Shown piece by piece: positions 43,201 to 46,069 of a stretch of 46,069 nucleotides of DNA. Both the position numbers and the translations under genes were made by a program. The stretch is from positions 1-46,069 of the forward strand of contig NZ_MTQO01000018.1 in assembly GCF_001984155.1 (NCBI RefSeq), given 5' to 3'. Under the pieces are notes generated by a model that worked only from the letters and a program-made list of their open reading frames with translations, was not told the origin of the DNA and searched no databases. Numbering within the stretch: position 1 is the stretch's first letter; every line of letters starts with the position of its first letter. The DNA comes from Actinosynnema sp. ALI-1.44. GTDB taxonomy: Bacteria > Actinomycetota > Actinomycetes > Mycobacteriales > Pseudonocardiaceae.

Positions 43201-43790
43201 ACCTCACCGCGGCCGACGACCTGCCGATGCTCACGGCGGCGGATCGGGAGAACTGCGACTTCCTGCTGATGGCCGAAGCCCTCGCCGCGGAACGGGACGG
43301 CCGCCCGGACACCGCGCTGATCGCGTTGAAACCGATCGTCGACGAGCACTACTCGCCGATGATGCTGCGCCACCAGTGGCTTCCCGACGTCGTGCGGATC
43401 GCACTCGCCGCGGGAAACCAGACGATGGCGATGCGAGCGTTGGAGGTCTGCGCGTCGGAAGCCCGCAAGGAAACCACGCCCGCGCGCGCCGCGGCCGCGC
43501 TCAACCGCTGTCGCGGCCTGATGAACCAGGCACCGGACGAGGTCCTCATCGCGGCCCAGCACTACGAACAAGTCGGCAGACCAGTCGAGCTGGCGCAGAC
43601 GCTCGAGGACGCGGCCGTACTGCTCGCCGAGGCCGGGCGTGTGGACGAATCCTTCGCCGTGCACGCGAAAGCACTCGCGCACTACGACACGCTCGGTGCC
43701 GTGTGGCTTGCGCGTCGGGCCACCGGCCGACTCAAGGCGACCGGGGTCACCCCCCGAACCCAGAGCGACGAACACCCGAAGGCCGGGTGA
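40278..43790 (+). CDS. Giant BTAD-ATPase-TPR regulator without LuxR domain
   Basis: A 1170-residue paralogue of the previous gene: winged helix (~20-110, EIRLGPTRQRAVFAVLAM), BTAD (ALNMWHGEPLAGLPGPFAAD, RGLLMIALYRSGRQADALDHF), NTPase with Walker A GEPGIGKS and Walker B AIVIDDMQWVDE, NPLYVEEL, then TPR-like helices. It stops after ARRATGRLKATG without the C-terminal LuxR helix-turn-helix of its partner. GTG 40278 follows AAAGGAG. The two may form a hetero-oligomer on shared sites; this is inference from the tandem arrangement. Its 3' end overlaps the small minus-strand gene by 44 bp. Confidence 0.85.
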   Translation: MTATPRDPLPDGSPRRAPLRVEVLGPIRAWLGDTEIRLGPTRQRAVFAVLAMRRDQVVTREELVRAVWGGEAPATADGSVHTYMSGLRRVLEPDRPRGAASTVLPSEPPGYRLDLPQDALDAAVFDTLSAQARTALDRGDPAAALTTAAQALNMWHGEPLAGLPGPFAADQRVRLADVRFALLETHAEAGLATGRHAELVAELTTLVAQHPLHEGLRGLLMIALYRSGRQADALDHFREARQALDSELRSRPSERLAEIHQQILVNDPALAWADVPAAPVAKRTPMPRRRASKFVNRDKEAARLRAALARLIDGHGGLVWVDGEPGIGKSELLTTGLAELDTSGVQLAWTSGDELAQRFPLQVILHCLGVDAASADPRRARVAELAGGAASRGDLLGGGDNRHAVADATVALVRQLCTDGPLAIVIDDMQWVDETSMLVWDRLARQTGHLPLLLVAACRPLPRTPALQAMRDTVAREGGALLRLAPLSDSQVSQLLQGLLNATPGPGLGQLAAHAAGNPLYVEELVDALVREHGLRVASGVADASTAPTMSLVSALEHRLGFLSPDAVDVLRRASLLGTEFRVDELSTVLAKAPVEFLAAIEEAATAGVLVADGERMAFRHPLIRQALYEGMVPALRAALHRQAAEALDRVGAPVATVAGHLVAESSTMDSWAVAWVHEHGERVASRAPDVGRELLRRAVGSCDVADPRLDGLTTSLARVRYRLSESPEDEVRSVLATTRDPDLIGEMHWILTTVLYRRGMEAQAVSSLRAAVATAGMSDLWRARCLALLAARERSLGDAIATERTSLWAIREAERVGDAFAKGYALENLWLLHSIGRDHVEALRYVDEALTVVSAACETDSTLAHLYVSLLDNRLFALQSLDRLDDADKTLRVADEVMRRHQLPSGRWVSAAVNHYWVGRWDNAMRDLSDVATTWDLDMRFHGLRESGPLMLLLHGVASLIATCRGNEAQANRHLTAADDLPMLTAADRENCDFLLMAEALAAERDGRPDTALIALKPIVDEHYSPMMLRHQWLPDVVRIALAAGNQTMAMRALEVCASEARKETTPARAAAALNRCRGLMNQAPDEVLIAAQHYEQVGRPVELAQTLEDAAVLLAEAGRVDESFAVHAKALAHYDTLGAVWLARRATGRLKATGVTPRTQSDEHPKAG

Positions 43791-43914
43791 AGAACGAACG
43801 TTCCGGCACCTCGACCGTCGCGGCTGAGCGGTGCTCGTCGGCCAACTGCGTCTCCTGCTCGTCGATGATCCGGTCCATCAGGTCGTCGACGGCATAGACG
43901 TGCCCACTGTCCAT
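43747..43914 (-). CDS. 55-residue small acidic protein downstream of the NarL-like regulator
   Basis: The ATG at 43914 has GGAAGGG about ten bases upstream and lies 17 bases behind the stop of the NarL-like gene, so the two are probably one transcript. The product begins MDSGHVYAVDDLMDRIIDEQ, an acidic helix, and ends in a basic, Gly-rich tail (FFTRPSGVRRSGFGG). Codon use is fully high-GC coding. Leader-like N-terminus and core-like C-terminus resemble a ribosomal-peptide precursor, but no modifying enzyme is nearby; a small anti-regulator is as likely. Confidence 0.5.
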   Translation of the reverse strand: MDSGHVYAVDDLMDRIIDEQETQLADEHRSAATVEVPERSFFTRPSGVRRSGFGG

Positions 43915-43931
43915 TCGGTTCGGTTCCCTTC

Positions 43932-44600
43932 CTAAATGACACCGGCACGCCACGCGAAGGCGACCGCGTGTGCGCGGTTGTTGAGGCCGTGCCTGCTCAT
44001 CAGGCTGTGCAGCACGTTCTTGACGGTGCGCTCGGAGTAGCCGACCCGGACAGCGACTTCCTCGGTGCTGTACCCCTCGGCGAGCAGCCGGAGCACGTCA
44101 CGTTCCCGCGCGGACATCCCGGACATGGTGAGCCCGTTGGGTTCCAGCACCTCACGCCGGATCCGGTCGAGCTGGTTCAACAGGCTGCCCTGCAGCCACG
44201 GCGGCAGGTACGCGGCGCCTTGACTGACCGCGACGACGATCCGCAGTAGCTCCTCGTCGCTGGTTTGGCTACGGGGCAACACCGCGGCGGTGCCGTACTG
44301 GATCGCTGTCAGGCCGTCGATCCGAAGTCGATCGGTCACGATCACACACCGCGGCTGCGCGTCGATGCGTGACTTGGCACGAACTTCGCGCAGGAAGGCC
44401 AACGCCTTGTCGCCGACGGTCTCCTCGATGATGAGGATCACCTCCGCGACCGCCACGTCGGTGTCGGGAACCACGGTCAGCCTGTCGTCGGAGGCAAGGA
44501 TGCTGGCCGCGCCGAGTGCGGTCATCGGGTCGGAGGCATGCACCGTGACGGCCACGCCCGACGGCTCCGTGGTGTTCGCGGACGGCTGCCTCTGGTTCAC
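43932..44600 (-). CDS. NarL/LuxR-type response-regulator-like protein without phospho-acceptor Asp
   Basis: A 222-residue protein. The N-terminal half has the receiver-like start VAVTVHASDPMTALGAASIL and the end TAIQYGTAAVLPRSQTSDEEL. Where the phosphorylated Asp would be, the strand reads EVILIIEETVG, so normal phosphotransfer is unlikely. The C-terminal half is a LuxR helix-turn-helix (SARERDVLRLLAEGYSTEEV, RVGYSERTVKNVLHSLM). GTG 44600 was chosen as the first start before the receiver fold. It is divergent from the crystallin-like gene and followed closely by the 55-residue gene. It probably responds to a ligand or a partner protein. Confidence 0.8.
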   Translation of the reverse strand: MNQRQPSANTTEPSGVAVTVHASDPMTALGAASILASDDRLTVVPDTDVAVAEVILIIEETVGDKALAFLREVRAKSRIDAQPRCVIVTDRLRIDGLTAIQYGTAAVLPRSQTSDEELLRIVVAVSQGAAYLPPWLQGSLLNQLDRIRREVLEPNGLTMSGMSARERDVLRLLAEGYSTEEVAVRVGYSERTVKNVLHSLMSRHGLNNRAHAVAFAWRAGVI

Positions 44601-44780
44601 ACCGGACAGTCTGCTCCAGTCGCCTTCACGTTCACTCCACGCTGGTTCGGGCGGCTGGAAACGAGGCAACCGCGTTGCCCACGAGGGCAAACAAGCGCCT
44701 GGGAGGGTGGTGCGGGCGAAACGGATGCCACCAGACTCACGCCCCGACTGGTCCGATGGATGAAAGGACAGCAGCGCGAC

Positions 44781-45128
44781 ATGCGTACGAGTCTGAAGAG
44801 GCTGGCCGTCACCACAGTGGTGACCGCGGGCATGATGACCGCAGTGGCGGCACCCGCCTTCGCCATCAGCGAGGTCGGTTGCGGCGGCCGGGACGACTTC
44901 CTGAGGGTGCGCTACGAAAGCGGCGGCGGCTGGGGGTCGGCCAGGTGCTTCGCCAACTCGGGCGTCCAAGGCGTGAACATCGGTGGCGCCTACCAGGTCG
45001 ACTCGGGAAACAACAAGGTGACTGTCAACTACGAGGACGGCGGCCGGTACTACTCGGACACGTTGGACCCGTGGCACGGCGTCGGCTACGGCAGGAAGGT
45101 CAGGGTGTACGAGGTCCGCATCTGGTGA
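44781..45128 (+). CDS. Secreted beta/gamma-crystallin-like protein
   Basis: A 115-residue exported protein: signal peptide MRTSLKRLAVTTVVTAGMMTAVAAP ends at AFA. The mature part (~85 aa) has the actinomycete crystallin pattern DFLRVRYESGGG, RCFANSGVQGVNIGG, SGNNKVTVNYEDGG and VRVYEVRIW, with two cysteines likely to form a disulfide. The family usually binds Ca2+ or acts as a metalloprotease or killer-toxin-like inhibitor. The ATG has AAAGGA about 12 bases upstream. It is divergent from the NarL-like regulator. Confidence 0.78.
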   Translation: MRTSLKRLAVTTVVTAGMMTAVAAPAFAISEVGCGGRDDFLRVRYESGGGWGSARCFANSGVQGVNIGGAYQVDSGNNKVTVNYEDGGRYYSDTLDPWHGVGYGRKVRVYEVRIW

Positions 45129-45582
45129 CAACGTGCACAGGTATGTGAAGCACGACTGCGACCCGGCCCCGACTGCGACGCGTAGACGCCGCAGCGGGCC
45201 GCAGGACACAGCTTCACCGGGCACCTTTCCTTGTGGCATGCGCGAAGCCACCCTGAGCCAGCCGTAAGGAAAGGCACCCCGCACACCCGGGAACTCCCCC
45301 ACGAGATTCCCGGGACCCAGCTCTTGGTGGTCTGTCCAGCCGGGAGGCATCTCCCCCTTTCGCCCCGGAAGACCGAGCAGGTGCGTCCGCCCGCCCCAGC
45401 CGGAGAACCCCGCGAGGCGAAAGAGCCAAACCAGCAGGCAGACCACCAAGAGCGAAGCGCAGACCAGTCCGATCGGTGCTCGCGCAAAGCAACCAGAACC
45501 AGCCCGCGCACCGCAGAATCCGACCACAAAGCAAGCACAAGCAACCACAGCCAGCGCGCACACAATGCAACCCGCAACGGCT

Positions 45583-45775
45583 TGCGCGCGAGCGCAGAGT
45601 GGTGCTTCGGGGGTGTCTCCTGCCCGTCGGCCTGGGCAAAGCCAACCACGGGCTGTCCAGAGGTCGGCCCACGACAACCAGCTCCAGCGACAGCGGTACC
45701 GATCCTCTTGATAGTCCGTGGTTCCCTGGGGCAGGTCGACGGGCAGGGGACGCCCGCGCCCTGAAACCCCGGGTC
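45583..45775 (+). ncRNA. Candidate structured RNA/ssDNA unit, type B
   Basis: It has the same order of elements as at 25,930-26,120. The small hairpin is TGCGC-GCGA-GCGCA (45583-45596), with the same GCGA loop but a different stem. Then come the outer stem GTCTCCTGCCCGTCG (45615-45629) with 45737-45751 (one T-G pair), an inner stem around AACCACGGGCT/AGTCCGTGGTT, and AGAGGTCGG with CCGATCCTCT. The apex again contains CAACCAGC and GCGACAGCG, and the unit ends CCGCGCCCTGA. Stems change together while loops stay fixed. Confidence 0.45.
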
Positions 45776-46069
45776 ATAAAAGCATGCGCCGGGAAGAACA
45801 CGGCGCGAAGAACCTCCTGCCCCGAGGTCTGCTCCCCGGCGAGGGCTTCTTTCCACCCGGGACACCGCGGCATGACCGTCACCGTGCCCGGGGCATAGAT
45901 GTCCGAACCACCAGGGTCGCGGAGGGGAAAGAAGCCCTCGCCGGGAGGCAGGCCACCGAAAGGCAAAGGGTTGGGACGGGCTTCAGCGTCGGGTCGTGGT
46001 GCGGTGTCCCGGGGGTCAGGGGCGCGGTTTCTTCCTTCCGTACGGACTGCCAGAGGCAACCACACGCGT
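45652..46069. repeat. Long inverted repeat, right copy (runs off the window)
   Basis: Reverse complement of 26,060-26,476, with about 186 bp identical by eye. It continues to the last base, so its outer end is not visible. It comprises the 3' part of the type B unit, an intact central hairpin, and the beginning of a facing type A unit. Confidence 0.9.
45835..45945. repeat. Central hairpin of the repeat, 20 bp arms
   Basis: CCCGGCGAGGGCTTCTTTCC (45835-45854) pairs perfectly with 45926-45945 across a 71-base loop. In the left copy the corresponding arm near 26,172-26,193 has several substitutions that break pairing, so the right copy is the better preserved. Confidence 0.75.

Larger units (their letters stand above)
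45129..46069. other. 940 bp non-coding, palindrome-rich region to the window edge
   Basis: There is no credible gene; long minus-strand frames follow hairpin arms and carry no domain. Additional stems outside the repeat include CCTTTCCTT/AAGGAAAGG (45224-45232 with 45266-45274), CCCGGGAA/TTCCCGGG (45286-45293 with 45307-45314) and a perfect 15 bp pair GCTCTTGGTGGTCTG (45320-45334) with its complement at 45439-45453. They lie in tandem before the type B unit, so the structured element may be some 850 nt long. Confidence 0.65.

Noticed and set aside
45224-46069. Linear chromosome or plasmid telomere
   Set aside because: The palindromes suggest it, but no known telomere sequence, terminal protein gene or replicon end is visible, and a second copy is internal. 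Kept only as a test.

Overview
The window reads as chromosomal DNA of a high-GC actinomycete. GC-rich third codon positions, many GTG starts, BTAD/AfsR-type giant regulators, Imm1 and DddA-like proteins and secreted S8 proteases point to the Pseudonocardiaceae or a close relative. The genus is inference only. No rRNA, tRNA, CRISPR array, transposase or integrase was seen.

Left part (1-10.4 kb): a TPR/P-loop ATPase meets an MMPL transporter tail to tail. The transporter is divergent from a MarR regulator across a repeated TTCGAATTTC motif. A minus-strand set follows: metallophosphatase, MFS transporter and a PD40 beta-propeller lipoprotein or anchored protein; the last two overlap by ATGA. An XRE-type protein and a TetR regulator with a clear palindromic operator close this part.

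10.4-18.7 kb: two large secreted S8 proteases of the same architecture flank a convergent TrmB/LuxR-type regulator. Strong hairpin terminators lie behind both proteases, one of them inside the regulator's 3' coding end. 18.8-21.6 kb: an AfsR-family regulator is split in two by a one-base frameshift.

21.8-25.8 kb: a DUF3558-like lipoprotein, then an aromatic amino acid ammonia-lyase (MIO family) divergent from an acyl-CoA ligase and a VOC protein. This could be an aryl-acrylate-CoA supply module. 25.9-27.9 kb: a palindrome-rich non-coding element abuts an SCP1.201/DddA-like deaminase toxin and its Imm1 immunity gene.

28.1-36.3 kb: a class-C beta-lactamase-like serine hydrolase, a COG3375-like GNAT followed by a remnant of an enolase-superfamily gene, a divergent PucR regulator, a TPR protein, a Fic-fold protein with a destroyed catalytic motif followed by a 36-codon peptide gene, an HxlR regulator, a secreted hypothetical protein and a broken gene fragment. 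36.7-45.1 kb: two giant tandem BTAD-ATPase-TPR regulators, a 55-residue small protein, a NarL-like regulator without a phospho-acceptor Asp, and a secreted beta/gamma-crystallin-like protein.

The most unusual signal is non-coding. About 417 bp at 26,060-26,476 recur in inverted orientation at 45,652-46,069 (running to the window edge). Each copy is built from two facing structured units whose long stems and a GNRA-type hairpin differ in sequence but keep base pairing (compensatory changes). This suggests an undescribed structured RNA or single-stranded-DNA element that flanks about 19 kb of accessory genes.
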